28,398 nt of DNA, taken from contig JAEWBW010000336.1 of NCBI GenBank assembly GCA_023390955.1, positions 1 to 28,398 on the forward strand, written 5' to 3'. Origin of the DNA: Pseudomonadota bacterium (GTDB lineage: Bacteria > Pseudomonadota > Alphaproteobacteria > Rhizobiales > Xanthobacteraceae). Of this stretch, positions 13,400-21,422 are shown piece by piece. Position numbers and translations under genes: made by a program. How positions within the stretch are numbered: the stretch's first letter is position 1; each line of letters opens with the position of its first letter. The notes under the pieces were generated by a model, which was not told the DNA's origin, did not search any database, and was given only the letters and a program-made list of their open reading frames with translations.

Positions 13400-13981
13400 A
13401 TGGATCAGCAGAAGCTCGACAAGGCGATCGGGCGCCGCTTGAAGACGGTGAGGACGCAGGCCGGCATGACCCTGAACGAGCTCGCGGCGCGCTCCGGCGT
13501 CAGCCGCGCCATGATCGGTCGGGTCGAGCGCGCGCAGAGCAGCGCGACCGCGGCGCTCCTCAACAAGCTCTGTGCGGCGCTCGATGTGTCCCTCAGCGAC
13601 GTCGTCGCGCTCGCGGAAAAGCCGCCGGAGCGGCTGGTGCGGCTCGCCGATCAGCCGCAATGGCGTGATCCCGATAGCGGCTACCGCCGGCGTCACGCCT
13701 CGCCGCCCGATGCGGCCAGCGGCATCGAGACCATCGTGGTCGATCTGCCGGCCGGCGCGCGCGTGGCTTACAGCCCGTGGGGTCGCAACGCCTTCACCCA
13801 GCAGCTGCTGATGCTGGAGGGCGCGGTCTGCGTCCACATTGACGCCAAGGCGGTGCGCTTGCGCGAAGGCGATTGTTTCGATTTCGACGTGATGCGCTCG
13901 GTGACGTTCGAGAACGAGACCAGGCAGGATTCACGCTACGTCATCATCGTGCGGCGCGGCTCCTCGAACGGAAAGATGTGA
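13400..13981 (+). CDS. XRE-family transcriptional regulator with cupin domain
   Basis: This 193-residue protein has an N-terminal lambda-repressor-type helix-turn-helix (residues 8-62: IGRRLKTVRTQAGMTLNELA, SGVSRAMIGRVERAQ, LLNKLCAALDVSLSDVV). Its C-terminal small cupin barrel spans about residues 105-187 (IETIVVDLPAGARVAYSPW, LLMLEGAVCVHIDAKAVRLREGDCFDF). This HTH-cupin layout is typical of regulators that sense a small molecule and repress a neighbouring gene. Here the neighbour is an acetyltransferase starting two bases after its stop, so a self-contained regulator-enzyme pair is likely. ATG at 13400 has AGGTGGA upstream. It diverges from the epoxide-hydrolase gene across a 138-base gap. 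Confidence 0.9.
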   Translation: MDQQKLDKAIGRRLKTVRTQAGMTLNELAARSGVSRAMIGRVERAQSSATAALLNKLCAALDVSLSDVVALAEKPPERLVRLADQPQWRDPDSGYRRRHASPPDAASGIETIVVDLPAGARVAYSPWGRNAFTQQLLMLEGAVCVHIDAKAVRLREGDCFDFDVMRSVTFENETRQDSRYVIIVRRGSSNGKM

Positions 13982-13983
13982 CC

Positions 13984-14448
13984 ATGCAGATCCGCACCGG
14001 CGACACCTTCGATCCGCGCGTGATCGCACTGCTCGACTATCATCGCACCAGTGCGGCAGCGCAGACCGCGCCGGGCAGCGCGCATGCGCTCGATCTCAGC
14101 GGTCTCCGCGCGCCCGGCATCGCGTTCTGGACCGGCTGGGACGGCGATGCGCTGGTTGCCACCGGTGCGCTGAAGGCGCTCTCGGGCTCGCATGGCGAGG
14201 TGAAGACGATGCACACGGTTCAGACCGTGCGCCGACGCGGCTTCGGCGCGCTCATGCTCGCTCACATTCTGGCGCAGGCCCGGTCCCGCGGCATGACGCG
14301 GCTGAGCCTGGAGACCGGCTCGTGGGATTATTTCAAGCCCGCGGTCGCGCTCTACAAATCGCACGGCTTCGTCGATTGCGGCCCGTTCGAGGGCTATGCC
14401 GAGGATCCCAACAGCCTTTTCCTGACGCTCGACCTGGCCGCGCGCTGA
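13984..14448 (+). CDS. GNAT-family N-acetyltransferase
   Basis: This 154-residue protein has the GNAT fold: GIAFWTGWDGDALVATGALK is the strand pair before the acetyl-CoA site. EVKTMHTVQTVRRRGFGALMLAHILAQARSRGMTRLSLETG contains the R-R-x-G-F-G pyrophosphate loop and following helix, and ALYKSHGFVDCGPF is the usual C-terminal Y-x-x-x-G-F motif. The acceptor substrate is unknown. It begins two bases after the XRE-cupin gene, with GGAAAG as its ribosome-binding site inside that gene's end, so the pair is translationally linked. A 9-bp hairpin follows its stop by two bases. Confidence 0.9.
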   Translation: MQIRTGDTFDPRVIALLDYHRTSAAAQTAPGSAHALDLSGLRAPGIAFWTGWDGDALVATGALKALSGSHGEVKTMHTVQTVRRRGFGALMLAHILAQARSRGMTRLSLETGSWDYFKPAVALYKSHGFVDCGPFEGYAEDPNSLFLTLDLAAR

Positions 14449-14450
14449 GA

Positions 14451-14478
14451 CCCCAAGCCGACCTGAATGGGCTTGGGG
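14451..14478 (+). terminator. Hairpin after the GNAT gene
   Basis: CCCCAAGCC (14451-14459) pairs perfectly with GGCTTGGGG (14470-14478) around a ten-base loop, starting two bases after the GNAT stop. It probably ends the XRE-GNAT transcript and isolates it from the sugar cluster. No T-tract follows. Confidence 0.6.
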
Positions 14479-14509
14479 CAGGGCGATATTGCCGCATCAC
14501 CCCTCAAAA

Positions 14510-14542
14510 TGAGTTGCGTACCTCAGAAGCCGTCTGCTAGCG
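14510..14542 (+). promoter_or_regulatory. Candidate promoter and operator of the LacI-type gene
   Basis: TTGCGT (14514-14519) and CTAGCG (14537-14542) are 17 bases apart and would start transcription at about 14549-14550. A partial palindrome with a central CG, TGAGTTGCGTACCTCA (14510-14525), overlaps the -35 and resembles a LacI-family operator (six of eight positions match). Both are weak calls by eye. Confidence 0.35.
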
Positions 14543-14549
14543 TTCCCTG

Positions 14550-15590
14550 ATGAAGCAGGACGCCCCAACCGCGCTCACTCTGCGCGACATCGCACGTCAA
14601 GCGGGCGTGAGCCTCGCGACGGTCGATCGCGTCCTGCACAACCGGCCCGGGGTGCGGCCGGATACGGTCCGGCGGGTCAAGGACGCCATCGCGCGCAATT
14701 CGTTCCAGCCCCACGTGGCGGCGGCCGAACTCGCCCGCGGCCGGGCCCGGCGCTTCGCCTTCGTGATGCCGTCGGGGCCGAACCCGTTCATGCAGCAGAT
14801 CCAGTCCTATCTCGGCGAGATGACGTCCTGGCTCTCCGCCCGGCGTCTCGCGGTCGAGATCATCCCGACCGACGTGTTCGACGCCACCGTGCTGGCCACC
14901 TCGCTGGAGGCGCTGACCGGCGAGTATGAGGGCGTGGCCGTCGTCGCGCTCGATCATCCCGCCGTGCGCGCCGCGATCAGCGATCTCGTCGAGGGTGGCG
15001 CCAAGGTGGTGACGCTGGTCTCCGACGTGCCGTCCTCGCGCCGCCACCATTACATCGGCATCGACAACATCGCTGCGGGCCGTACCGCCGGCGCGCTGGT
15101 CGGCCGGCTCGTCGGCCCCCGCTCCGGCAAGATCGCGATCGTCGCGGGCTCGCAGGGCCTGCGCGATCACGCCGAGCGCATTTTCGGTTTCAGCCAGGTG
15201 ATGGCGTCCGAATTCTCGCAGCTCGACGTGCTGCCCGTGCTCGAGGGCCGCGACGAGGACGAGCGGTCGGAGCAGCTGATGACGAAGCTGCTCGGCAAGC
15301 ACTCCGACATCGTCGGGCTCTACAATGCCGGCGCCGGCACCTCGGGTGTCGCACGGGCGCTGACCGAGTCCGGTCGCGACAAGAAGATCGTGTTCGTCGG
15401 CCACGACGTCACCGCGCCGACGCGCAAACTGCTGCTGCAGGGCGTGATGGACGCCGTGATCTCGCAGAACCCGGGACACGAGGCGCGCGCCGCCGTGCGC
15501 GTGCTGCTCGCGCTTGCGCGCGGCGAACCGATTTTGAGCGAACAGGAGAAGATCCGCATCGACATCGTGATGCGGGACAACCTGCCGTAA
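14550..15590 (+). CDS. LacI-family transcriptional regulator of the sugar cluster
   Basis: This 346-residue regulator has an N-terminal LacI helix-turn-helix (LTLRDIARQAGVSLATVDRVLHNRPGVRPDTVRRV, residues 9-43) with the hinge HVAAAELARGRAR. Its periplasmic-binding-protein-like sensor domain runs from about residue 65 (RFAFVMPSGPNPFMQQI, YIGIDNIAAGRTAGALVG, VFVGHDVTAPTRKLLLQG). The DRVLHNR form rather than SRVLN marks the subgroup that often controls CUT2 sugar importers. It is first in line with the kinase, isomerase and importer genes and most likely represses them until the sugar arrives. No ribosome-binding site precedes the ATG and the candidate promoter lies just before it, so the message may be leaderless. 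Confidence 0.9.
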   Translation: MKQDAPTALTLRDIARQAGVSLATVDRVLHNRPGVRPDTVRRVKDAIARNSFQPHVAAAELARGRARRFAFVMPSGPNPFMQQIQSYLGEMTSWLSARRLAVEIIPTDVFDATVLATSLEALTGEYEGVAVVALDHPAVRAAISDLVEGGAKVVTLVSDVPSSRRHHYIGIDNIAAGRTAGALVGRLVGPRSGKIAIVAGSQGLRDHAERIFGFSQVMASEFSQLDVLPVLEGRDEDERSEQLMTKLLGKHSDIVGLYNAGAGTSGVARALTESGRDKKIVFVGHDVTAPTRKLLLQGVMDAVISQNPGHEARAAVRVLLALARGEPILSEQEKIRIDIVMRDNLP

Positions 15591-15663
15591 CAGGCAGCGT
15601 GAATGTGTGAGGCGGCCCGAACAGGCGACGAAGATCGCAGGGGCCGGCAAGGGAGGACGAAGC

Positions 15664-17121
15664 GTGTATCTCGGAATGGACATCGGCACGTCCGGTGTGA
15701 AAGCGGTGCTCGTGAACGAGGCTGGGGCGGTCGTCGCCACCGCTTCGCGCGAGCTTGCGCTGTCACATCCGGCGCCGCTGTGGTCCGAGCAGGATCCTGA
15801 CTCCTGGGTTGCGGCTGCAATCGGTGCCGTCGACGATCTCGCCGCCGGCCATCCCCGCGAAGTCGCGCAGGTGCGCGGCATCGGGCTCTCCGGCCAGATG
15901 CACGGCGCCACGCTGCTCGGGGACGACGGCCGTCCGCTGCGCCCGGCCATTCTCTGGAACGACGGCCGCTCGCAGGCCGAATGCGACAAGCTCGAGCGGC
16001 GCTGTCCGTCGCTGCATTCCATCGCCGGCAATCTGGCGATGCCCGGCTTCACCGCGCCAAAGCTGCTCTGGGTCGCCAGGCACGAGCCGGAAGTCTTTGC
16101 GCGTGTCGCAAAGGTGCTGCTGCCGAAAGCCTATGTCCGCTATCGCCTCACCGGCGAGATGGTCGAGGACATGTCGGACGCGGCGGGCTCGCTGTGGCTC
16201 GACGTCGGCCAGCGCCGCTGGTCGGCACTGCTGCTGCACGCCACCGGCCTCGATCTGCATCACATGCCGCGCCTCGTCGAGGGCAGCGAGGTCTCCGCGG
16301 TGCTCTCGCCCGAATACGCGCAGCGCTGGGGCATGGCGAAAGGCGTGCTGGTAGCAGGTGGCGCCGGCGATTGCGCCGCGAGCGCGATCGGCCTCGGCGC
16401 GATTGCACCCGGCGATGCCTTCCTGTCGCTGGGCACCTCCGGTGTGTTGTTCCGCGTCACCGACCGGTTCGCGCCGGCGCCGGCCTCAGCCGTACACGCC
16501 TTCTGCCATGCGCTGCCCGGCCTCTGGCATCAGATGGGTGTGATGCTCTCGGCCGCGGCTTCGCTCGCCTGGCTCTCCGGCGTCATGGCGACGCCGGCAG
16601 GGGCGCTGCTGACGCCGCTCGGCGAAGCCGTCGCAGGCCCAAGCCCGATCAAATTCCTGCCCTATCTCGACGGCGAGCGCACGCCGCACAATGATGCCGC
16701 CGCGAGTGGTGCGTTCGTTGGCTTGCGCGGTGCAAGCGGCCGCAACGACATCGTGCAGTCCGTGCTCGAAGGCGTCGCCTTTGCTGCGCGCGACAATCTG
16801 GCCGCGCTTGGCGCAGCATCCTCGGCGATTTCAGAGGGCGATCTCGGCGGCGGCGGCTCGCGCTCGCCGCTGTGGGCGCAGATCTGCGCCGACGTGCTCG
16901 GCATTCCCGTCCACCGCGTCGAGGAAGGCGAGGTGGGGGCGGCGCTCGGCGCGGCCCGTCTCGGCCGCCTTGCCGCCACCGGCGATCAACCTTCGCAGGT
17001 CTGCACCCGTCCGCGACGGCTCGCGACCTTCACGCCACGCGCCTCCGCAGTGGCGGCCTATGACGAAGCCTATCACCAGTGGCGAAAGCTATATCCCGCG
17101 CTGAAGGAGTTTTCACAGTGA
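15664..17121 (+). CDS. xylB: Xylulokinase
   Basis: This 485-residue FGGY-family kinase phosphorylates D-xylulose to xylulose 5-phosphate. Visible motifs are MDIGTSGVKAVLV (phosphate loop, residues 4-16), GLSGQMHGATLL with the Met-His pair that binds the sugar, RPAILWNDGRS, and VAGGAGDCAASAIGLG with the catalytic Asp. FLSLGTSGVLF, FLPYLDGERTPHND and GGGSRSPLWAQICADVLG form the C-terminal nucleotide site. The start is the GTG at 15664, which has GGGAGGA about seven bases upstream; earlier in-frame codons lack a site. The stop TGA overlaps the GTG start of xylA (GTGA), so the two are translationally coupled. The substrate call rests on the motifs and on xylA next door. Confidence 0.93.
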   Translation: MYLGMDIGTSGVKAVLVNEAGAVVATASRELALSHPAPLWSEQDPDSWVAAAIGAVDDLAAGHPREVAQVRGIGLSGQMHGATLLGDDGRPLRPAILWNDGRSQAECDKLERRCPSLHSIAGNLAMPGFTAPKLLWVARHEPEVFARVAKVLLPKAYVRYRLTGEMVEDMSDAAGSLWLDVGQRRWSALLLHATGLDLHHMPRLVEGSEVSAVLSPEYAQRWGMAKGVLVAGGAGDCAASAIGLGAIAPGDAFLSLGTSGVLFRVTDRFAPAPASAVHAFCHALPGLWHQMGVMLSAAASLAWLSGVMATPAGALLTPLGEAVAGPSPIKFLPYLDGERTPHNDAAASGAFVGLRGASGRNDIVQSVLEGVAFAARDNLAALGAASSAISEGDLGGGGSRSPLWAQICADVLGIPVHRVEEGEVGAALGAARLGRLAATGDQPSQVCTRPRRLATFTPRASAVAAYDEAYHQWRKLYPALKEFSQ

Positions 17122-18440
17122 ACGCGTCAGCCCCATTCTTCGGCGCCACCGCGCCGGTCGCCTTCGGCGGCAAGGACAGCAAGAACCCGCTGGCGTTCCG
17201 CTGGTACGACAAGGACCGCATGGTCCATGGCAAGCGGCTGGAAGATCATCTGCGCTTCGCCGTCTGCTACTGGCATTCGTTCTGCTGGCCCGGCGGCGAT
17301 CCTTTCGGCGGCGAGACGTTTTTGCGCCCTTGGCAGCACGGTACCGATCCGATGGCGATGGCGCGCGCCAAGGCCGATGTCGCCTTCGAGCTGTTCCGCC
17401 TGCTCGACGTGCCCTTCTTCACCTTCCACGATGTGGATGCTGCCCCTGAAGGCGCATCGCTCCGCGAGTCCGTCGCCAACCTCAATGCGATCGCCGAAAT
17501 CTTCGAGCAGAAGATGGCCTCCCACAAGGTGCGGCTGCTCTGGGGCACCGCGAACCTGTTCACGCACCGCCGCTACATGGCGGGCGCCGCGACCAATCCC
17601 GATCCGGAGATCTTCACCTACGCCGCCGGCCAGGTCCGCGCCGCGCTCGAGGTGACGCACCGGCTCGGCGGCCAGAACTACGTGCTGTGGGGTGGCCGCG
17701 AAGGTTACGAGACCCTGCTCAACACCGACATCGGGCATGAGCTCGACCAGCTCGGCCGCTTCGTCTCGCTGGTGGTCGAGCACAAGCACAAGATCGGCTT
17801 CAAGGGGCCGCTGCTGATCGAGCCGAAGCCGAAGGAGCCGACCAAGCATCAATACGATTTCGACGTCGCCACCTGCTATGGTTTCCTGAAGCGCTACGAC
17901 CTGCTCGACGACGTCAAGCTCAACATCGAGCAGAACCATGCCATCCTCGCCGGACACTCCTTCCAGCACGAGATCGCGCTGGCACAGGCGCTCGGCGTGT
18001 TCGGCTCGCTCGACATCAACCGCGGCGACGATTTGCTCGGCTGGGCCACCGATCAGTTCGCGATGAACGTGCCAGAGCTGGCGCTGGTGTTCCATGACAT
18101 GCTCAGGTCCGGCGGCTTCACCACGGGCGGTCTCAATTTCGACGCCAAGATCAGGCGTCAATCGATCGACCCGGACGATCTGATCCATGCCCATGTTGGT
18201 TCGATGGATGCCTGCGCACGCGCGTTCCTCGCCGCCGCCGACATGCTCGATGCCGGTGCGCTCACCGGGCCGCTCGCCGAGCGCTATGGCGGCTGGGCGG
18301 GCAGCGAAGGCAAGGCGATCCTCGCCGGCCAGCGCTCGCTCGCCGATCTCTCCGACCGCGCGCTCGCTGCCGGATTCGATCCGCAGCCGCGCTCGGGCCG
18401 GCAGGAGTTTCTGGAATCCCTGGTCAACCGGTACGTCTGA
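17118..18440 (+). CDS. xylA: Xylose isomerase
   Basis: This 440-residue enzyme interconverts D-xylose and D-xylulose. The catalytic FTFHDVD segment (His and Asp) is present, as are LLWGTANLF, YVLWGGREGYETLLNTD, and the metal ligands in LIEPKP (Glu), LNIEQNH (Glu, His), GSLDINR (Asp), GWATDQF (Asp pair) and LNFDAK (Asp). The length is that of the longer class of XylA, with its extra N-terminal part. I place the start at the GTG 17118, eight bases after AAGGAG and overlapping the xylB stop; an in-frame GTG at 17079 lies deep inside xylB and has no site. With xylB and the importer it forms a complete xylose-entry module. Confidence 0.95.
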   Translation: MNASAPFFGATAPVAFGGKDSKNPLAFRWYDKDRMVHGKRLEDHLRFAVCYWHSFCWPGGDPFGGETFLRPWQHGTDPMAMARAKADVAFELFRLLDVPFFTFHDVDAAPEGASLRESVANLNAIAEIFEQKMASHKVRLLWGTANLFTHRRYMAGAATNPDPEIFTYAAGQVRAALEVTHRLGGQNYVLWGGREGYETLLNTDIGHELDQLGRFVSLVVEHKHKIGFKGPLLIEPKPKEPTKHQYDFDVATCYGFLKRYDLLDDVKLNIEQNHAILAGHSFQHEIALAQALGVFGSLDINRGDDLLGWATDQFAMNVPELALVFHDMLRSGGFTTGGLNFDAKIRRQSIDPDDLIHAHVGSMDACARAFLAAADMLDAGALTGPLAERYGGWAGSEGKAILAGQRSLADLSDRALAAGFDPQPRSGRQEFLESLVNRYV

Positions 18441-18454
18441 GCGAGGCGACACAC

Positions 18455-19216
18455 ATGACGTCAGTTGAAGCCGGGCAGCCGGTTCTGGACCTGAAGGGCA
18501 TCGGCAAGGAGTTCGGTGCCATCCGCGCGCTGCATGGTGTCGACATGCAGGTGTTCCCGGGCGAAGTGGTCGGCCTGATGGGCGACAACGGCGCCGGCAA
18601 ATCGACGCTGGTCAAGGTCATCGCCGGCAATTTCCGCCCCACCCATGGCGAGATGCGCTTCGACGGCAATGCCGTGCATTTCAATCGCCCGATCGACGCC
18701 CGTGCGGTCGGCATCGAGGTCGTCTACCAGGACCTCGCGCTCGCCGACAACCTCACGGCGGCGGCGAATGTCTTCCTCGGCCGCGAGCTCAAGCGCAGGT
18801 TCGGTCCGATCGCGCTGCTCGATCACAAGGCGATGGCAGCGCGGGCGCTGGAGCTGTTCGGCGAGCTGCGATCGGAAACGCGCCCGCACGATCTGGTCAA
18901 GCAGATGTCCGGCGGCCAGCGCCAGGCGGTCGCGATCGCGCGCACGCGCCTCTCCAACGCAAAGCTGGTGATGATGGACGAGCCGACGGCGGCGATCTCA
19001 GTGCGCCAGGTCGAGCAGGTCCTGAGCCTGATCCACCGCCTGAAGGAGCAGGGCGTCGCGGTGATGCTGATCTCCCACCGCATGCCCGACGTCTTTGCGG
19101 TCTGCGACCGCGTCGTCGTCATGCGGCGCGGCGAGAAGCGGGCCGACAAGTCGATCGCCGACACCAGCCCCGAGGAAGTCACCGCGCTCATTACCGGCGC
19201 CAAGGAGGCGGCGTGA
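18455..19216 (+). CDS. Sugar ABC transporter ATPase, single domain (FrcA-like, CUT2 family)
   Basis: This 253-residue ATPase powers the importer encoded with it. Walker A is GDNGAGKST (43-51), the Q-loop is YQDLALADN (Gln 92), the signature is MSGGQ (151-155), Walker B is LVMMDEP with Glu 176, and the switch His is in ISHRM (208). Unlike XylG or RbsA, which have two fused ATPase domains of about 500 residues, this is a single domain. FrcA of the rhizobial fructose importer has the same form, and such proteins act as homodimers. The stop overlaps the permease start (ATGA), and AAGGAGG inside its end serves the permease. Proximity to xylA and xylB makes a pentose the likely cargo. Confidence 0.94.
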   Translation: MTSVEAGQPVLDLKGIGKEFGAIRALHGVDMQVFPGEVVGLMGDNGAGKSTLVKVIAGNFRPTHGEMRFDGNAVHFNRPIDARAVGIEVVYQDLALADNLTAAANVFLGRELKRRFGPIALLDHKAMAARALELFGELRSETRPHDLVKQMSGGQRQAVAIARTRLSNAKLVMMDEPTAAISVRQVEQVLSLIHRLKEQGVAVMLISHRMPDVFAVCDRVVVMRRGEKRADKSIADTSPEEVTALITGAKEAA

Positions 19217-20286
19217 TGTCCACGCTCATGGAATCCCCCGTCAGCTACAGCAATGTCGGCAAGACCCGCTGGTGGCAGCGCGGCCTGCTGGCCTCGCAGA
19301 CCGGCTACGTGCTGATCGCGCTGCTGGCGTTGCTTGTCATCATGCATTTCGCCAGCCCCTATTTCTTCACCCAGGGCAACATGCAGAACGTGGCGAAGAA
19401 CTTTTCCTTCATCGCCATCGCGACGCTCGGTGTGACCTTCGTCATCATCACCGGGGGCATCGATCTCTCGGTCGGATCGATGATGTGCTTTGCCGCCATG
19501 GTCACCTCCATGGTCATGACCGAGCTGTCGGCGCCCGGCTCGGCGTTCGTCCACATGGCGGCCGACGGCAAGACCGTGGTCGCCAACGTGCCCGGACTGA
19601 TCCTGGTGATCTCGGTGCTCGCCGGCCTCGTCGTGTCGCTGATCGTCGGGTTCGTCAACGGCTTTTGCATCGCCGTGCTCGGCCTGTCGCCCTTCGTCAC
19701 CACGCTCGGCATGCTCTCGATCGTGCGCGGGCTCGGCTATGTCATCAGCAACGGGCGCGGCAGCTTTCCCGGCGGGCCCGACGCGAACTATTTCTACGCG
19801 CTGACCTCGGGCGACGTGCTCGGCGTGCCCGCGCCGTTCATCTACCTCGTGGTCCTGGCGCTGCTGATGGCGGTGGTGCTGCACCACACCTCATTCGGCC
19901 GTCACGTCTTCGCGCTCGGCGGTAACGAGAAGGCGGCCGAGCTCACCGGCATCGCGGTGGTGCGGGTGAAGATCGAGGTCTACGTCATCTGCGCGCTCGC
20001 CGCCGGCCTGCAAGGTATCATCATCTCCGGCTGGCTCGGCTCCGCGCCGGCCAACATGGCCACGTCCTATGAGCTCAACGTGATCGCAGCGGCCGTGATT
20101 GGCGGCGCCAATCTCGCCGGCGGCCTCGGTGGGCCGCTGGGCGCCATCGTCGGCTGCGTGCTGCTGGAGGTGATCCGCAACGGCCTCGTGCTGGCGCAGG
20201 TCAACTCCTACTGGCAGCAGACGCTGGTCGGCGTGATCATTATTCTCGCCGTGCTGGTCGATCGCCTGCGCTCGCGCATGAGCTGA
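19216..20286 (+). CDS. Sugar ABC transporter permease (CUT2 family)
   Basis: This 356-residue inner-membrane protein has about nine to ten hydrophobic helices and the hallmark sequences of CUT2 permeases. IATLGVTFVIITGGIDLSVGS is in the second segment, GFCIAVLGLSPFVTTLGMLSIVRG is in the middle, and GRHVFALGGNEKAAELTGI is the cytoplasmic coupling loop that contacts the ATPase. VIAAAVIGGANLAGGLGGPLGAIVG is near the end. It forms the channel as a homodimer. I use ATG 19216 because it lies seven bases from AAGGAGG; a GTG three bases earlier is too close. An insertion of about 45 residues between helices (GSAFVHMAADGKTVV) forms a periplasmic loop. Confidence 0.94.
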   Translation: MSTLMESPVSYSNVGKTRWWQRGLLASQTGYVLIALLALLVIMHFASPYFFTQGNMQNVAKNFSFIAIATLGVTFVIITGGIDLSVGSMMCFAAMVTSMVMTELSAPGSAFVHMAADGKTVVANVPGLILVISVLAGLVVSLIVGFVNGFCIAVLGLSPFVTTLGMLSIVRGLGYVISNGRGSFPGGPDANYFYALTSGDVLGVPAPFIYLVVLALLMAVVLHHTSFGRHVFALGGNEKAAELTGIAVVRVKIEVYVICALAAGLQGIIISGWLGSAPANMATSYELNVIAAAVIGGANLAGGLGGPLGAIVGCVLLEVIRNGLVLAQVNSYWQQTLVGVIIILAVLVDRLRSRMS

Positions 20287-20310
20287 AGAGTTACTTCGGG
20301 AGGGCAACAC

Positions 20311-20379
20311 ATGCCGTCTATCCACCTCTCGAAGCATCAAATCAGGGATAGGCATCACAAAGTGTGGAGGGACCAATGA
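20311..20379 (+). CDS. Candidate 22-codon leader reading frame coupled to the binding-protein gene
   Basis: An ATG at 20311 has an excellent ribosome-binding site (GGGAGGG, 20298-20304, six-base spacer). It opens a frame of 22 codons, basic and with four His, that ends in a TGA at 20377-20379. That stop overlaps the start of the binding-protein gene (ATGA). A second strong site (GGAGGG, 20367-20371) for the main gene lies within its last codons. This arrangement could adjust output of the binding protein relative to the permease through coupled translation. The reading is directly from sequence; that it is translated is inference, and a remnant of an older gene start cannot be excluded. Confidence 0.45.
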   Translation: MPSIHLSKHQIRDRHHKVWRDQ

Positions 20380-21308
20380 GGAAGCTTCTTCTGGCCGGCG
20401 TGGCCGTCGCAATGATGGCGAGCCCGGCTCTGGCGCAGAACTACAAGTTCGTGATCGTGCCCAAGGCGATGAACAATCCGTTCTTCGACGTGGCGCGCGA
20501 CGGCTGCCTGAAGCGGGCCAAGGAACTCGGCAATGTCGAGTGCATCTACAAGGGCCCGGTCGAGCACGAGCCGGCGACCCAGGCGCAGATCATCCAGGAC
20601 TTCGTCACGCAGAAGGTCGACGGCCTCGCGATCTCGGTCGCCGACGTCGCGGCCATGACCAAGTCGATCGAGGCGGCGACCGCGGCCGGCATTCCCGTCA
20701 TCACTTTCGACGCAGACGCGCCCGGCTCCAAGCGCATCGCCTATATCGGCACCAACAACAAGGATTTCGGCCTCGCGCTCGGCAAGCAACTGCTGCAGCT
20801 CAAGCCCGAGGGCGGCAAATATGCGATCGTCTCCGGCGGTCCCGGCGCCAAGAACCTGGCCGAGCGCGTCGACGGCGTGCGTGAGGCGCTCAAGGGCTCG
20901 AAGTGGACTGAAGTCGCGGGCTCGCCGACCTTCTGCAACGACGACCCCGCGCTTGCGGTCCAGCAGATGTCGGACCTGCGCACCGCGACGCCGGACCTCG
21001 CCGCGATCGTGCCGGTCGGCGGCTGGCCGATGTTCGCGCCTGAGGGCTACAAGTCCTTCGTCAACAAGAACAAGAAGGACATCGACGCCGGCAAGCTGAC
21101 GCTGGTCGTCGCCGATACGCTCAAGATGCAGCTCGAGCTGCTGCGCGACGGCTATTCCAACGCGCTCACCGGCCAGCGTCCGTTCGAAATGGGCGAGAAG
21201 GCGATGGACGTCCTGCTCAAGATCAAGAAGGGCGAGAAGGTGCCTGAGGTCGTCTACACCGGCCTCGATCTCGTGACCAAGGACAACGTCGCCACGCTGC
21301 TGAAGTAG
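20376..21308 (+). CDS. Periplasmic sugar-binding protein of the CUT2 importer
   Basis: This 310-residue protein has a clear signal peptide (MRKLLLAGVAVAMMASPALA, then QNYKF) and the two-lobed Peripla_BP_4 fold. KFVIVPKAMNNPFFDVARDGC is the first strand-helix, QAQIIQDFVTQKVDGLAISVADVAAM follows, GIPVITFDADAPGSKRIAYIGTNN is the hinge region, and AIVPVGGWPMFAPEGYKSFV is in the second lobe. It delivers the sugar to the permease. ATG 20376 is chosen for the GGAGGG site five bases upstream; a GTG at 20364 would cover that site. The 89-base gap before it holds a small leader frame, and two strong hairpins follow it, as is common for binding-protein genes that need extra message. D-xylose is the likely ligand from context only. 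Confidence 0.94.
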   Translation: MRKLLLAGVAVAMMASPALAQNYKFVIVPKAMNNPFFDVARDGCLKRAKELGNVECIYKGPVEHEPATQAQIIQDFVTQKVDGLAISVADVAAMTKSIEAATAAGIPVITFDADAPGSKRIAYIGTNNKDFGLALGKQLLQLKPEGGKYAIVSGGPGAKNLAERVDGVREALKGSKWTEVAGSPTFCNDDPALAVQQMSDLRTATPDLAAIVPVGGWPMFAPEGYKSFVNKNKKDIDAGKLTLVVADTLKMQLELLRDGYSNALTGQRPFEMGEKAMDVLLKIKKGEKVPEVVYTGLDLVTKDNVATLLK

Positions 21309-21323
21309 CGTCGATCCCGGGAT

Positions 21324-21349
21324 AGGAGTGCCGCCAGCCCCGCACTCCT
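21324..21349 (+). terminator. First hairpin after the binding-protein gene
   Basis: AGGAGTGC (21324-21331) pairs perfectly with GCACTCCT (21342-21349) around a ten-base loop, 15 bases after the stop codon. It may shield the 3' end of the upstream message or cause partial termination; no T-tract follows. Confidence 0.55.
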
Positions 21350-21355
21350 GAACTG

Positions 21356-21389
21356 CCTCTCCCGCTTGCTGACACGCAAGCGGGAGAGG
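21356..21389 (+). terminator. Second, stronger hairpin after the binding-protein gene
   Basis: CCTCTCCCGCTTG (21356-21368) pairs perfectly over 13 bases with its complement (21377-21389) around an eight-base loop. It lies between the binding-protein gene and the aldo/keto reductase, so it may lower expression of the last two genes. No T-tract follows, which favours a stabilising or attenuating role over full termination. Confidence 0.6.
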
Positions 21390-21422
21390 TGCTACATCTG
21401 CCGCCGCACCAGGAGAAGAAGA

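Noticed and set aside
14523..18452. Long minus-strand frames opposite lacI, xylB and xylA
   Set aside because: The plus-strand products have complete catalytic motifs and coupled starts; the opposite frames have none.
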